Source: an uncultured Clostridia bacterium (GTDB taxonomy: Bacteria; Bacillota; Clostridia; Oscillospirales; Oscillospiraceae). From it: a DNA stretch of 32,331 nt. Positions 13,978 to 23,401 of this stretch are shown here, one piece after another (the stretch's first letter is position 1; every line of letters begins with the position of its first letter). Both the position numbers and the translations under genes were made by a program. The stretch lies in NCBI GenBank assembly GCA_947165595.1, contig CAMVAV010000022.1:1-32331 (forward strand), in the 5' to 3' direction. The notes under the pieces were generated by a model. That model saw only the letters and a program-made list of their open reading frames with translations, searched no databases and was not told the origin of the DNA.

Positions 13978-14730
13978 TTATGCGTGCGAGGCGAAGAACT
14001 CCTCCACCGCGGCGAGCACGCGCTCCTTTCCGGCGGCCTTGAGCAGATAGCCGTCCGGCTCGAGCAGCGCGGCGTTCTCCGCGCTTTTTTCATCGCACTT
14101 GCCCGTGAGGAAGAACACGGGAATGTCGGCGGCAGGGCTGTCGCGCAGCATTTTCAGCACCTCGGGGCCCGTCGTTTCCGGCATTTCATAGTCCAGCAGG
14201 ATCAGGTCCGGTCTGCGGGACGAGACAAAGCTCATCGCCTGCTTGCCCGAGCGCACGGCGCTGACGCGGTACTCCGTGGAGAGCCACTTCTGCATCATCT
14301 GAAGGAACGTGACGTCGTCGTCGACCAGCAGCACGCTTTTCTGACGCTTGCGCGCCTCATTCGCGGCGACGAGCGGGGCAAGCTTTTCGACAAAGGCGGG
14401 CGCCTCGACCGGACGCAGGAACTCGTGCTGGACCAGACTCTTGGGCACGACCATCTCAATGGCGGCGATCTCCTCCCGATAGCCGAGAAGCCACAGAAGC
14501 ATACTCTTCCGGACGCACAGCTCCTTCAGACGGTCCAGGATCTGCGGCGTGCTGAACAGGAAGTCTCCCGCGATGAGCAGGACCGCGTCGGCGCTTTCCG
14601 CCTCGCGCTCCAGTCCCTCCTCGCTTGTTTTGAACTGCGCGGTGGAGATTCCCTTTTCCTCAAGTCCGGCGACGATCGCCTCCATTGCGGCGGATGCTTC
14701 GTCATGGATCAACAAGAGCTTGCCGGCCAT
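13978..14730 (-). CDS. Stand-alone double-receiver protein (pseudoREC-REC)
   Basis: A 250-residue protein. Residues 1-120 have a receiver-like alpha/beta pattern (KLLLIHDEAS at the start, ADAVLLIAGDF where the acceptor strand should be) but no acceptor Asp. Residues about 128-250 form a true receiver: VLLVDDDVTFLQMM, D180 in LLDYEMPETTG, and FFLTG. The conserved Lys is in YLLKAAG, without the usual Pro after it. There is no output domain. The start at 14730 follows GGAAGG and is preferred to an ATG 48 codons upstream, which lies close to and upstream of the transcription start. It has its own promoter and a shared terminator. It is a paralogue of the protein at 27353-28099, with D180 at the same position, and a more distant relative of 17758-18531. 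Possible roles are phosphate sink, connector or protein-interaction output. Confidence 0.9.
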   Translation of the reverse strand: MAGKLLLIHDEASAAMEAIVAGLEEKGISTAQFKTSEEGLEREAESADAVLLIAGDFLFSTPQILDRLKELCVRKSMLLWLLGYREEIAAIEMVVPKSLVQHEFLRPVEAPAFVEKLAPLVAANEARKRQKSVLLVDDDVTFLQMMQKWLSTEYRVSAVRSGKQAMSFVSSRRPDLILLDYEMPETTGPEVLKMLRDSPAADIPVFFLTGKCDEKSAENAALLEPDGYLLKAAGKERVLAAVEEFFASHA

Positions 14731-14836
14731 ATGTGAAACCTTCCTTTCTGACAGCGGCGCGCTGCGGGGGAGCGGCGGCGCTTGGGTTGTGGAAATCGGC
14801 GGTTGCGGCGATCGACTGATCGTGTCCGCTTTTGCT

Positions 14837-14865
14837 ATTATACCGCAATGTTGTTTCCGATGCAA
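14837..14865 (-). promoter_or_regulatory. Promoter of the double-receiver gene
   Basis: Minus-strand -35 TTGCAT (14860-14865), 17-base spacer, perfect TATAAT -10 (14837-14842). Transcription would start near 14830, about 100 bases before the ATG at 14730. No terminator was found for the upstream kinase gene ending at 14908, so read-through is possible. Confidence 0.8.
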
Positions 14866-14907
14866 GCAAAACACATGATATTGCAGGATATCTTTTTTTG
14901 CGGACCA

Positions 14908-17751
14908 TCACTGGATCAGGCTTTCCAGCGTCGCAAACAGACTTTCCGGCTCCACGGGCTTGCTGAGGTGCGCGTTGAGCCCCGCCTGCAGGCTGTGCTG
15001 CACGTCCTCGTCGAAGGCGTTCACGGTCAGCGCGATGATGGGGATGGTCTTCGCGTCGCTCCGGTCCATCGAGCGGATCGCCGCGGTCGCCTCCAGGCCG
15101 TCCATCTCCGGCATGCGCAGGTCCATCAGGATCGCGGCGTAAAAGCCCGCCGGATGGGAGGAAAAGAGCTCCACCGCCTCCACGCCGTTTTTGGCGTGGT
15201 CCGCCTCGAGTCCGCGCATGGACAGGATCTCGCGCAGGATCTCGGCGTTGATCTCAATGTCCTCCGCCAGCAGCAGCCTGCGGCCCGCCAGCTCGACCCT
15301 GTCGCCCTGCTCGGCGGCGCCGTCCTTCTTCTGTGCGCGCCGGAACTTCTCCAGAATACCCGCGGCGGAGAGGGGCTTGACGGCGAAGCTGTTCACGCCC
15401 GCCGCGACCGCCTCGTCCGGCATCTCGTCCCAGTTGTAGGCGGTGAGGATGATAACGGGGGAGTCGCCGCCCGGAAGGGCGCGGATCTGCCGCGTCGCTT
15501 CCACGCCGTCCATCTCGGGCATTTTCCAGTCCATGAGGATGAGGTCGTAGGGCTCGCGCCGCGCGTGGTGCAGACGCACCAGCTCCAGCGCCTCCGCGCC
15601 AGAGCGCGCGAGCTCGCAGGAGATGCCTGCCTGCTCGAGCACGAGCTGCGTCTGCTCGAGCGCCAGAGAGTAATCGTCGACCGCCAGCACGCGGAGCCCG
15701 TGCGCTCGTCCGTCCGCCTCCGCACCGCCGGCGCCGCGGTCGGAATCCGGCAGCGTGACGGAGACCGTAAATGTCGAGCCGACGTCCTTTTCGCTTTCGA
15801 CGTCGATCTTTCCGTTCATCATCTCCACGATGTTCTTCGTGATCGACAGGCCGAGACCGGCGTTGCCGCTCTTGTCGGAGGAGGGCTCCTCCTGACTGAA
15901 CGCGTCGAAAATTTTGGGGAGGAAGTCCCTGTCCATACCGATGCCGGTGTCCTTTACCGTGAAGCGCAGGGTGGAGTTTCCGTCGCTGTGCGCCGTGCGC
16001 TCTGCCAGGAACGTCACGGAGCCGTCCGCCGGCGTGAACTTCACCGCGTTGCTCAGGATGTTGATGAGCATCTGCTTGAGCTTTATGGGATCGCCGATAA
16101 AGCAGCCGCCGAGCGCCTCGTCGGCGCGGCTCTCATAGGTCAGCCCCTTCTCGCGGCACTGAGCGGCGATAATGGTATTGACCTGCTCCAGCAGGTGCGG
16201 GAAGGAAAACGACTCGTTCCGGAGGACCATGCGCCCCGATTCGATGCGGGACATGTCCACCAGGTCGTTGGTGAGGTCAAGCAGATGACGGGCGGAGGCG
16301 TCGATCTTTTCGAGATAGTCCCGCGATTTTCCTGTGATCTCCGGGTCGCTCAGGGCGATGCTGTCGAGCCCGATGATGGTGTTCATCGGCGTGCGGATCT
16401 CGTGGCTCATGCCGGAGAGGAAGACGGTCTTGGCACGGTTGGCGTCCTCCGCCGCGGCGAGCGCGTCGCTGAGCGCCTGCTTCTGCACGAAGGAATCCCG
16501 CGTTTCCCTGTCCACGTCCGTAAAGCCCAGGCCGATGGCATGGATCGCGCGGCCGGCACGGTCCCCCGGGTCGCGCACGCCCGCCATGCGCAGCATCTCA
16601 TAGGATTCGTGTCCGTCGCGCACCACCAGATAGCGATGCGCCACGACGGACTCGCTCTCCAGCTCGCGGCGGATGTTCTCCGGCGTGACGATCCGCAGAA
16701 ATTCCGCGCGGTCGCTCTCCGCGACGTAACGGTTGGCGTAGTCCCGGATGGTGCTGAAGAACGGGAAGCGCTGTCCCTCGCGCAGGCCGTCCTCGATCCT
16801 CGTGTGCGAGCGGTAGCAGACGCCCTCGTTGGCGTCCAGATCGACATAGTACAGGCTGCGATAATCCGAGGCGAGCGCCGTGAGCATGCCGTTTGTCTGA
16901 AGGTGGCTGCGGTCGAGGAACTGGCGAAGCGCCTCCTGCGCGGCGTGGACCCGCTTGCCGAGCGCGTCCGCCTCGTCCGCGTCCTCCGCGATCGCCGCTT
17001 GCGCGGGCGCGGCCTTCGCGTCCGCGTTAAGCTCCGCCGTCAGCTTGTCCAGGTCCTGCGTCAGTCCGGAGAGCTTTCCCCTGAGCGAGCGCAGCTGCCT
17101 GCGCATCTGCGCGGTGACGATAAAGACGGCCAGCGCGCCGACGAGCATGACAAACAGACTGAAGAACACGAACAGCCGGCTGTAGTCGGCGAGCTGCTCG
17201 TCGTACCAGTCGGCGCGGAAATCCACCGCCACAATGCCGGCGATCCTGCCGTCCAGATCAAACACGGGGCTGTAGGCGCTGTAAAACCGTCCCCACTGAT
17301 CCTCGTAGGGCTTCTTGTCCACCGCGCTCGTACCGGTTGCCGCCATGCGCAGCGCCGGGGTCGGCGTGGCGAGCTGCCCGAATTCGGAGGCGTTCTCCTC
17401 GGCGGGGTCGACGAGGAAGATGAACGTGCCGTTCCCCATGTCGCGCAGGGTATAGATAAATTCGAGATCAATGTTGTCCTGAAATACGCGCAGCGTATTG
17501 TAGACGGAGCGGAACTCGGGTGAGTTTTCGTCCCCGTAGGAGATGCTCTTGAGCGCCTCGGGGTCCAGCAGGTCCGCGGAGGTGTTGGCAATGTCCAGCA
17601 TTCGGTTGTTGATGAGCTCCCGCATGCGCGCCTGCGACCACTTCAGAAAGGAAGAGCCGGTCAAAATGCTCACGGCGAGCAGCAGCAGGGCTACGGCGAC
17701 GGCGAGATAGGCTGCCGGTCCGGCTTTTTGCTTTTTCACAGGCTTTCGCAC
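14908..17751 (-). CDS. Cache-type hybrid histidine kinase with PAS-like domain and two receivers
   Basis: A protein of up to 947 residues. TM1 (about 14-34) and TM2 (about 196-218) flank an extracytoplasmic Cache/PDC-like sensor with YSAYSPVFD and GRIAGIVAVDFRA. A coiled coil (about 220-285) and a PAS-like segment (about 290-420) lead to H450 (MSHEIRTPMNTIIGL). The ATPase domain has NILSNAVKFTP, KDTGIGM and GNAGLGLSI. Two receivers follow, with D741 (LMDWKMPEMDG) and D877 (LMDLRMPEMDG), both with K-P. There is no HPt, so onward transfer would need another protein's HPt. Two GTG codons compete as start: 17751, which almost touches AAGAAAGG, and 17739 (residue 5), which has that site at better spacing; the second may be the real one. 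It is 6 bases after the double-receiver gene, so the two are one unit. Confidence 0.92.
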   Translation of the reverse strand: MRKPVKKQKAGPAAYLAVAVALLLLAVSILTGSSFLKWSQARMRELINNRMLDIANTSADLLDPEALKSISYGDENSPEFRSVYNTLRVFQDNIDLEFIYTLRDMGNGTFIFLVDPAEENASEFGQLATPTPALRMAATGTSAVDKKPYEDQWGRFYSAYSPVFDLDGRIAGIVAVDFRADWYDEQLADYSRLFVFFSLFVMLVGALAVFIVTAQMRRQLRSLRGKLSGLTQDLDKLTAELNADAKAAPAQAAIAEDADEADALGKRVHAAQEALRQFLDRSHLQTNGMLTALASDYRSLYYVDLDANEGVCYRSHTRIEDGLREGQRFPFFSTIRDYANRYVAESDRAEFLRIVTPENIRRELESESVVAHRYLVVRDGHESYEMLRMAGVRDPGDRAGRAIHAIGLGFTDVDRETRDSFVQKQALSDALAAAEDANRAKTVFLSGMSHEIRTPMNTIIGLDSIALSDPEITGKSRDYLEKIDASARHLLDLTNDLVDMSRIESGRMVLRNESFSFPHLLEQVNTIIAAQCREKGLTYESRADEALGGCFIGDPIKLKQMLINILSNAVKFTPADGSVTFLAERTAHSDGNSTLRFTVKDTGIGMDRDFLPKIFDAFSQEEPSSDKSGNAGLGLSITKNIVEMMNGKIDVESEKDVGSTFTVSVTLPDSDRGAGGAEADGRAHGLRVLAVDDYSLALEQTQLVLEQAGISCELARSGAEALELVRLHHARREPYDLILMDWKMPEMDGVEATRQIRALPGGDSPVIILTAYNWDEMPDEAVAAGVNSFAVKPLSAAGILEKFRRAQKKDGAAEQGDRVELAGRRLLLAEDIEINAEILREILSMRGLEADHAKNGVEAVELFSSHPAGFYAAILMDLRMPEMDGLEATAAIRSMDRSDAKTIPIIALTVNAFDEDVQHSLQAGLNAHLSKPVEPESLFATLESLIQ

Positions 17752-17757
17752 CCTTTC

Positions 17758-18531
17758 TTACGTGCCGGCGCCGTCCAGCGCCCTTTCGATCGCGTCGATC
17801 AGCTTGCCCGGAACCGCGGGCTTGAGCAGATAGCCTGCCGGCAGGAGCCGGATCACCGCCTGGATGTTGTCCTTGTCGTTCACGCTGGTGAGGAAGATGA
17901 CGGGGATGTCGCGCAGGTCCTCGTCTCCGCGGATCATCTCCAGCGTCTGCCGCCCGTCGCAGATGGGCATTTCGTAGTCCAGCAGCAGCACGTCCGGCTT
18001 GTTCTTTCCCATGGCGGCGATCGCCTTGATGCCGGAGTTGGCGAGCGTGACGTTGTATTTGCTCTCCAGCATGGTCTTGATGCTGCGCAGCGTCGCGGGA
18101 TTGTCGTCCACCACAAGCACCTTTTTGCGCCGGTCGTTCACCGCGGCGGCCTCGTCCCGGACGTTTTGCTCGCCCATGCCGAAGCGCGAGCAGACCGCGG
18201 AAAAGATGTCCGAGTTCTTCAGCGGGCGCGTCAGGCTTTCAAACTGCCCGCCCGTGCCGAAGGAGGCGAAGGGCAGCAGCTCCTTCTCCGTGCCGATCAT
18301 GAACACGGGTATCTTGGGAAAATCGTTTTGAATGCCCACAAAGACAGATCGGTCTCCGTAGGAAAAGCCGGTCAGGTTGATCACGATCATGTCGGGGCTG
18401 ACCACCTTGATCGTGCCCAGAGCGTTTTGTGTTTTTTCCGTGCTGGACTGGATGCGGAAGAATCGGCGAAGATAATCGCCGACCTCCTGCGTCAGGTCGT
18501 TGGCCTTTCCGATTAAAACGATGGTTTTCAT
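17758..18531 (-). CDS. Stand-alone double-receiver protein (pseudoREC-REC)
   Basis: A 257-residue protein. The first half (about 1-125) is a receiver-like fold in which the acceptor position is an Asn or Leu (MIVINLTGFSYGD) and the acidic pocket is missing. The second half is a typical receiver: VLVVDDNPATL, D185 in LLDYEMPICDG, IFLTS, and the full K-P in YLLKPA. There is no output domain. The ATG follows AAGGAG. It lies 52 bases downstream of the 1605-residue kinase and 6 bases upstream of the Cache kinase on the same strand, so it sits between two kinases in one operon and may be phosphorylated by either. It is the most divergent of the three double-receiver proteins in the window. Confidence 0.9.
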   Translation of the reverse strand: MKTIVLIGKANDLTQEVGDYLRRFFRIQSSTEKTQNALGTIKVVSPDMIVINLTGFSYGDRSVFVGIQNDFPKIPVFMIGTEKELLPFASFGTGGQFESLTRPLKNSDIFSAVCSRFGMGEQNVRDEAAAVNDRRKKVLVVDDNPATLRSIKTMLESKYNVTLANSGIKAIAAMGKNKPDVLLLDYEMPICDGRQTLEMIRGDEDLRDIPVIFLTSVNDKDNIQAVIRLLPAGYLLKPAVPGKLIDAIERALDGAGT

Positions 18532-18583
18532 TCCGACTGTCTCTCCTTACTGGGCGTATCCTTGGATAACGCTTCCTGAAATA

Positions 18584-21500
18584 TCACACAGAGTTCTGTG
18601 ACAGCGCGCTTTCGATCCGGTCCATGATGGCGCACGCCGCGTCCTGGTCGAGGTCTGTCACCGCGGCCGCCAGCGCGGTCAGCTCCGCCTCGGCCTCCGG
18701 CGGGCAGCGGTAGGAGCGAAGCTTCGCCACGGTCTCGTCCGCCGCGTCGACGTCAAAATCGTCCAGCGCCGTGCGCAGCATGTCGAACAGGACCCGCAGC
18801 ATGTCCGCGTCCGCCTCTTCCTTTTCTTCGGCGGGGACCTCCGGCTCCTCCGGGGCAAGGACGCCCCGAAGCTTTTCGCCGTAGGAACGCCACTCGGCGA
18901 CAAAGGTGCCGTGCAGACGCGCGAGCGTGTCCGTGTCGCCGTCGCGCGCGGCGAATTCCAGCATCTTCGCCATGCCCGCCAGCGGCACGATGCCGATCGT
19001 CGCCGCGGCGCTCTTCATGCCGTGTACGTGGATGCGGTAGGCGGCGAGCGCCTCCGCGTCCCCGGGACGCGCGCCGAGCTCCGCGTACATCCGGTCGAGC
19101 TTGTCCGCCTGCAGCAGCGCCGTCTCGCGGAAATCCCGCACCGTCGAGGCGAGCAGCTCGCGCTCCGGCAGATGGAGCCAGGCGTAGTTCCAGTCCAGCC
19201 CGTCCACCGTCGGAAGGTCCTCCGGCAGGGAGCCCCCGGCGCTCTCCCGCGCGGAGGGCGCTTCCGCTCCCTCCGCGGGCTCGAAGGGCTTGAGCAGCTG
19301 CGGCGGCAGCGCGTCGCGGATCGCGTGCTCCAGCTTGTCCGAGACGACGGGCTTGGAGATGAAGCCGTCGAAGCCCGCCTCGAGGTACTGCTCCTTCGCC
19401 CCGGTCACGGCGTTCGCCGTGAGGATGTAGATGGGGAGCGTTTCGTAGCCCTCCATCGTGCGCATGCGCTTCATGGTCTCCACGCCGTCCAGATCGGGCA
19501 TCATGTGGTCCATGAACACCATGTCGAAGCGCTCGTTTTTGGCGATCTCCAGCGCCTCCAGACCGCCCGACGCCTCCGTGATCTGAATCTGCGTCACCTT
19601 GAGAAGGCTGCGGAACACCTTGCGGTTCATGGCGTTGTCGTCCACCACCAGCACGCGGGCGTCCGGCGCGATGAACGCGCCCTCGTGGCTGTAGCGCTCC
19701 TCCGGCGCGTGCATGGTCTCGTTGAAGTCGCCGATGGGCGTTGGGTCGATGATCTTCTGGCGGAGATTGAAGTAGAATTTGGAGCCCTTGCCGTAGACGC
19801 TCTCCACCTCGAGGCGGCTGCCCATCATATCGAGCAGCCGGACGGTGATCGCCATGCCGAGGCCCGTGCCCTCGATGTGGCGGTTGCGCCCCTCCTCGAT
19901 CCGTTGGTACGCCTCGAACAGCTTGGGCAGGTCCTCCTCCCTGATGCCGATGCCCGTATCCTCCACCTCGAAGCGGAGAATGGCGTCGCCGTCCTCCCGC
20001 GTCCCGCTCACGCGGAACCACACGGTGCCGGAGGGGGTGTATTTCACGGCGTTGGTCAGGATGTTGGTGACCACCTGCCGGATGCGCACGTCGTCGCCGA
20101 ACAGCACCCGCGGCAGCGTCTCCTCGATGCACAGCTCCAGGTGCAGGTCCTTTGCCTGCGCGCGCTGGCAGACCATGTTGTGCAGGTCGCGGATCAGGAC
20201 GGCAAGCTCGTATTCCACGGGCACGATCTCCATCTTGCCAGACTCGATCTTCGAGGAATCCAGAATGTCGTTGATGAGCGAGAGCAGCGTGTTGCCGGCG
20301 GTGTAGATGTCGGCGGCGTAGCCCTTGATCTCGGGCTCGGTGCTCTCGCGCAGGATCATTTCGTCCATGCCGAGCACGGCGTTGATCGGCGTTCGGATCT
20401 CGTGGGACATGTGGGCGAGGAAGCGGGACTTTGCCTGATTGGCGTACTCCGCCTCCTCCTTTGCCTCGCGGATCTGATCGTACTGCCGGTGAATGACCGC
20501 CATATTGCTCATCTTGGCGCCCGTCCACGCGAGGAACGCGACCAGCATCGCGCTGACAAAGGCGCAGTAGAGCTTGAAGAAGACGCGCTCGTAGAGCTCC
20601 GCGTCCTTGTGCATCGCGAACACGGCTTCCTTTTTCGCCGCTCCGCTCAGCTCGTCGAGCACGCGGACGCGCAAACGGAAATCGCCGTAGGGCAGAGACG
20701 TGAGGGATTCCGGCGTCATCTCGCTCTGGCGCTGGAGCGTTTCGGAAAAGCTCGTGCCCTCCAGCGTCACGGACACCAGCGGGTCGGACATGGCGTAGTT
20801 CAGCACCGCGGGGCGTATCTGGATGCGCCCGCGCCCGGAGGGGATCTGATACGCCCCGTCGCGGAATTCCACCTCGGCGCCCTCGTCGGTGAAGGAGGAG
20901 ATGACGATGTTGAAGCTGCTGTTGAGCTCGTTGAAGTCCCGCAGGCCGACGCGGCGCACGCCGTCCGTGCAGCAGAGATACAGCGCCTCGTCGGAGACGG
21001 CGTTCCACGCGTTCGCCGTCAGGCTCGCGTCGAAGCCCCAGTTGTGATTGAGCAGCGTGCAGGAATAGCCGCTCTCGTCCGCGAGCATACGCTCCGTGTC
21101 CGTGACGTACACGCCCGCGCTGGAGCTGACCCACGCGAGGCCGTCGGGCGAAAAGCAGACGTCGTAATCGTTCTTGTAGGGGAAGTTTTCCAGCCGCCGC
21201 AGCGTGCCGTTCGCCTCGCGGTAGTAGAGGCCGCCGCTCGTCACGCAGAGCAGCCCGTCCCCGCAGCGCACGAGGCGCAGCACGACCGGGGAGCGGAGCC
21301 CCTCCTCCGTGCCGATGTGTCCGGTGACCTGCCGGTTTTTGATCTGATAGATGCCGTCGCCGTCGGAGCCGGCGTAGATCGTCCCGTCGTCGCACTCCAC
21401 CGCGGTGAGAATCTTCGGGAGAACCAGCCCATCCTCCGAGCTGAGGACGGAGGTCACCCTGCCGTTTTCAATGAAGTTGAGCCCGTCCGTGGACGCCGCC

Positions 21501-23401
21501 AGCACGCAGCCGTCCGAAAGCTCCATCGTGAAGCGGAAGCGGTTGCCCAGCACCGTTTCGTCGTCGCCGCCGTAGTGCTTGAGCGTTCCGTCCGGCGCGA
21601 CGCGCACCAGGCCGGACTGGCTGTAGGTGCTGACCCACAGGTTTCCCTTGGAATCCTTCATCAGGTGCCGGACGCGGTCGCCCCGGAACAGCTCGGAGAT
21701 CGGGTCGTAGAGATTGACGCAGTTCCCCTCGTCCAGCACCTCCAGCCCCGTGTCGGTGGCGACGTAGAGCTTCCCGCCGTCCAGCAGGAGTGCGTTGGTC
21801 GGCGAGGACTCCAGCCCCGCCTTGTGCGATATGTTCGTGAACGGGGTGTAGGCGAGCTTCATCACGCCCTGCTGCGAGGAGGAGAACCAGATGTTGCCCT
21901 GATAGTCCTCGATCACGTCGGAGGCGGCGCTGCCGAAATCGTCGCGCGTCAGGATCTCCGCGTCCAGCCGTCGGTCGACAAAGGCAATGCCCATGGAGGA
22001 GGCGACGAAATAGCCGCCCTGGTTCTGAACGTAACGAATCCGGTTGACGTCGCTCAGCCCCTGGATGGAGGTCTTCGAGAGCGGCTCCAGGCTCCCGCTC
22101 CGGCTCACGCGCATGCGGATCAGCTCGCTGCCCGAGGTGCCGACGAGCACCTGCCCGCCGTCGTCATAGGCGACCGCGCTGTAGGAGAGCTCGGGATCTC
22201 TGCTCTGCCCCGAGAAGAGAAGCTTGTCGTCCTGGATCAGGAACAGCAGCCCCCGCGAGGTGACGCCGCAGACGCGCCCGTTTCGCAGATTGACGAGGGA
22301 GGAGATGTTGTTGATCTGCGGATATTTGGTGTAGACGTGGACCTCGCCCCCGGCGTCGATCCGGCACAGCTCCGAGGTGGTGCCGACGTAGACGCAGCCG
22401 TTTTCGCCCTCGCAGAGGGAGCGGATGGAATCGGAGGAGAGCCCGTCCGCCGCGGTGTAGAACTCGATGGCGCCCGTGTCGGCGTGATAGCGGGCGAGCC
22501 CGCTGTCGTTCGTGCCGATCCACAGCGCGCCGGAGTCGTCCTCACAGAGGCAGATCGCATTCTCGATCCGCTCGTCGAGCTGGATCTGCTCGAATTTCGA
22601 GCCGTTGCAGCGATAGAGCCCCGAGTACGCGCCCGCCCAGATATAACCGTCCGAGGTCTGGGCGATGGCGTTGATCTCGGAGGAGACGAGTCCGTCGCTC
22701 CTTCCGTAGACCACGAAGTCATAGTCCGCGCCGAAGTCCGCCGTCGCCGAGGCGGGGACCGTCAGCGCCGCGGCGAGCGCCGCCGGCAGCAGCACAAGCG
22801 CGAGAGCGAGCGCGGAGACGTCCGTCGTTTTTTTCTTTTCCTCCTGCTTTTCGCGCCGCTTGCGGACGAAATAGAGGATGCTCATGGCGATGAGAATGCT
22901 GATCGTCTTGTCCGGCATGTTGACCAGCAGCTCGCCCGCGACGCAGCACACGACGCGAAAGTCGATGTAGTACGAGAGCATGTCCACCAGGGCGTCTCCC
23001 CAGGGATGCCCCACATAGCCGCCGTTGAGGTACATGTTCAGCGGCGTCGAAACCACGGTCATGACGAAGCCGGTGAACAGCGCCGTCGCGATCACAGAGA
23101 AGGAGTCGATCTTCCGGTCGCGCGGGAACGCCCAGCCCACCGCGAAGCCGCCGGCGATGCTGACGACGGAGTACCAGAGCTCCGCCGGATCGAACAGGGC
23201 GGCGATCAGATTCATCAATCCGCCGGAGATCGCGCCCGCGACCGGCCCCAGCAGCACCGCCGAGAGAAACGTGCCGACGGAGTCGAGCCAGAAGGGCAGA
23301 TACAGACGGAGCGCCAGCTCCCTGCCCAGCAGATTCACCCCGATCCCGAGCAGGATCAGGGCGAGGTTGGCGACGGTAACCGGAAAACCCCACTTTTTCA
23401 T
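18584..23401 (-). CDS. Giant hybrid kinase: ECF-S-like membrane module, beta-propeller, kinase, REC, HPt
   Basis: A 1605-residue protein. Residues 1-180 form about six membrane helices with PFWLDSVGTFLSAVLLGP, resembling ECF transporter S components. A Lys-rich stretch (about 180-192), a hydrophobic helix and ASATA (about 217-221) then look like an internal signal peptide. Residues about 225-815 are two-component-regulator propeller repeats (IWAGAYSGLYR, LWIGTNDSGLARY, IWFSSSQQGVMKL, LWVSTYSQSGLVR), followed by a Y_Y_Y-like domain (about 855-920) and a TM helix (about 944-964). The kinase has H1000 (MSHEIRTPINAVLGM), NILTNAVKYTP, EDTGIGI and GTGLGMAI. The receiver has D1298 (FMDHMMPDLDG), the HPt H1460 (VHGMKSAA), and a helical C-terminal module follows. 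The propeller architecture is that of HTCS sensors, but the AraC DNA-binding domain is absent. The ATG overlaps the stop of a 10-codon leader ORF. Confidence 0.93.
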   Translation of the reverse strand: MKKWGFPVTVANLALILLGIGVNLLGRELALRLYLPFWLDSVGTFLSAVLLGPVAGAISGGLMNLIAALFDPAELWYSVVSIAGGFAVGWAFPRDRKIDSFSVIATALFTGFVMTVVSTPLNMYLNGGYVGHPWGDALVDMLSYYIDFRVVCCVAGELLVNMPDKTISILIAMSILYFVRKRREKQEEKKKTTDVSALALALVLLPAALAAALTVPASATADFGADYDFVVYGRSDGLVSSEINAIAQTSDGYIWAGAYSGLYRCNGSKFEQIQLDERIENAICLCEDDSGALWIGTNDSGLARYHADTGAIEFYTAADGLSSDSIRSLCEGENGCVYVGTTSELCRIDAGGEVHVYTKYPQINNISSLVNLRNGRVCGVTSRGLLFLIQDDKLLFSGQSRDPELSYSAVAYDDGGQVLVGTSGSELIRMRVSRSGSLEPLSKTSIQGLSDVNRIRYVQNQGGYFVASSMGIAFVDRRLDAEILTRDDFGSAASDVIEDYQGNIWFSSSQQGVMKLAYTPFTNISHKAGLESSPTNALLLDGGKLYVATDTGLEVLDEGNCVNLYDPISELFRGDRVRHLMKDSKGNLWVSTYSQSGLVRVAPDGTLKHYGGDDETVLGNRFRFTMELSDGCVLAASTDGLNFIENGRVTSVLSSEDGLVLPKILTAVECDDGTIYAGSDGDGIYQIKNRQVTGHIGTEEGLRSPVVLRLVRCGDGLLCVTSGGLYYREANGTLRRLENFPYKNDYDVCFSPDGLAWVSSSAGVYVTDTERMLADESGYSCTLLNHNWGFDASLTANAWNAVSDEALYLCCTDGVRRVGLRDFNELNSSFNIVISSFTDEGAEVEFRDGAYQIPSGRGRIQIRPAVLNYAMSDPLVSVTLEGTSFSETLQRQSEMTPESLTSLPYGDFRLRVRVLDELSGAAKKEAVFAMHKDAELYERVFFKLYCAFVSAMLVAFLAWTGAKMSNMAVIHRQYDQIREAKEEAEYANQAKSRFLAHMSHEIRTPINAVLGMDEMILRESTEPEIKGYAADIYTAGNTLLSLINDILDSSKIESGKMEIVPVEYELAVLIRDLHNMVCQRAQAKDLHLELCIEETLPRVLFGDDVRIRQVVTNILTNAVKYTPSGTVWFRVSGTREDGDAILRFEVEDTGIGIREEDLPKLFEAYQRIEEGRNRHIEGTGLGMAITVRLLDMMGSRLEVESVYGKGSKFYFNLRQKIIDPTPIGDFNETMHAPEERYSHEGAFIAPDARVLVVDDNAMNRKVFRSLLKVTQIQITEASGGLEALEIAKNERFDMVFMDHMMPDLDGVETMKRMRTMEGYETLPIYILTANAVTGAKEQYLEAGFDGFISKPVVSDKLEHAIRDALPPQLLKPFEPAEGAEAPSARESAGGSLPEDLPTVDGLDWNYAWLHLPERELLASTVRDFRETALLQADKLDRMYAELGARPGDAEALAAYRIHVHGMKSAAATIGIVPLAGMAKMLEFAARDGDTDTLARLHGTFVAEWRSYGEKLRGVLAPEEPEVPAEEKEEADADMLRVLFDMLRTALDDFDVDAADETVAKLRSYRCPPEAEAELTALAAAVTDLDQDAACAIMDRIESALSQNSV

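Noticed and set aside
14731-14874. N-terminal extension of the double-receiver protein to an ATG at 14874
   Set aside because: That ATG lies upstream of the predicted transcription start, has no ribosome site, and the added residues are low-complexity; the paralogue starts at the equivalent of 14730.
18584-18830. AraC-type DNA-binding output expected at the C-terminus of an HTCS-like propeller kinase
   Set aside because: The C-terminus is an HPt (H1460) and a helical module; no helix-turn-helix pattern is present.
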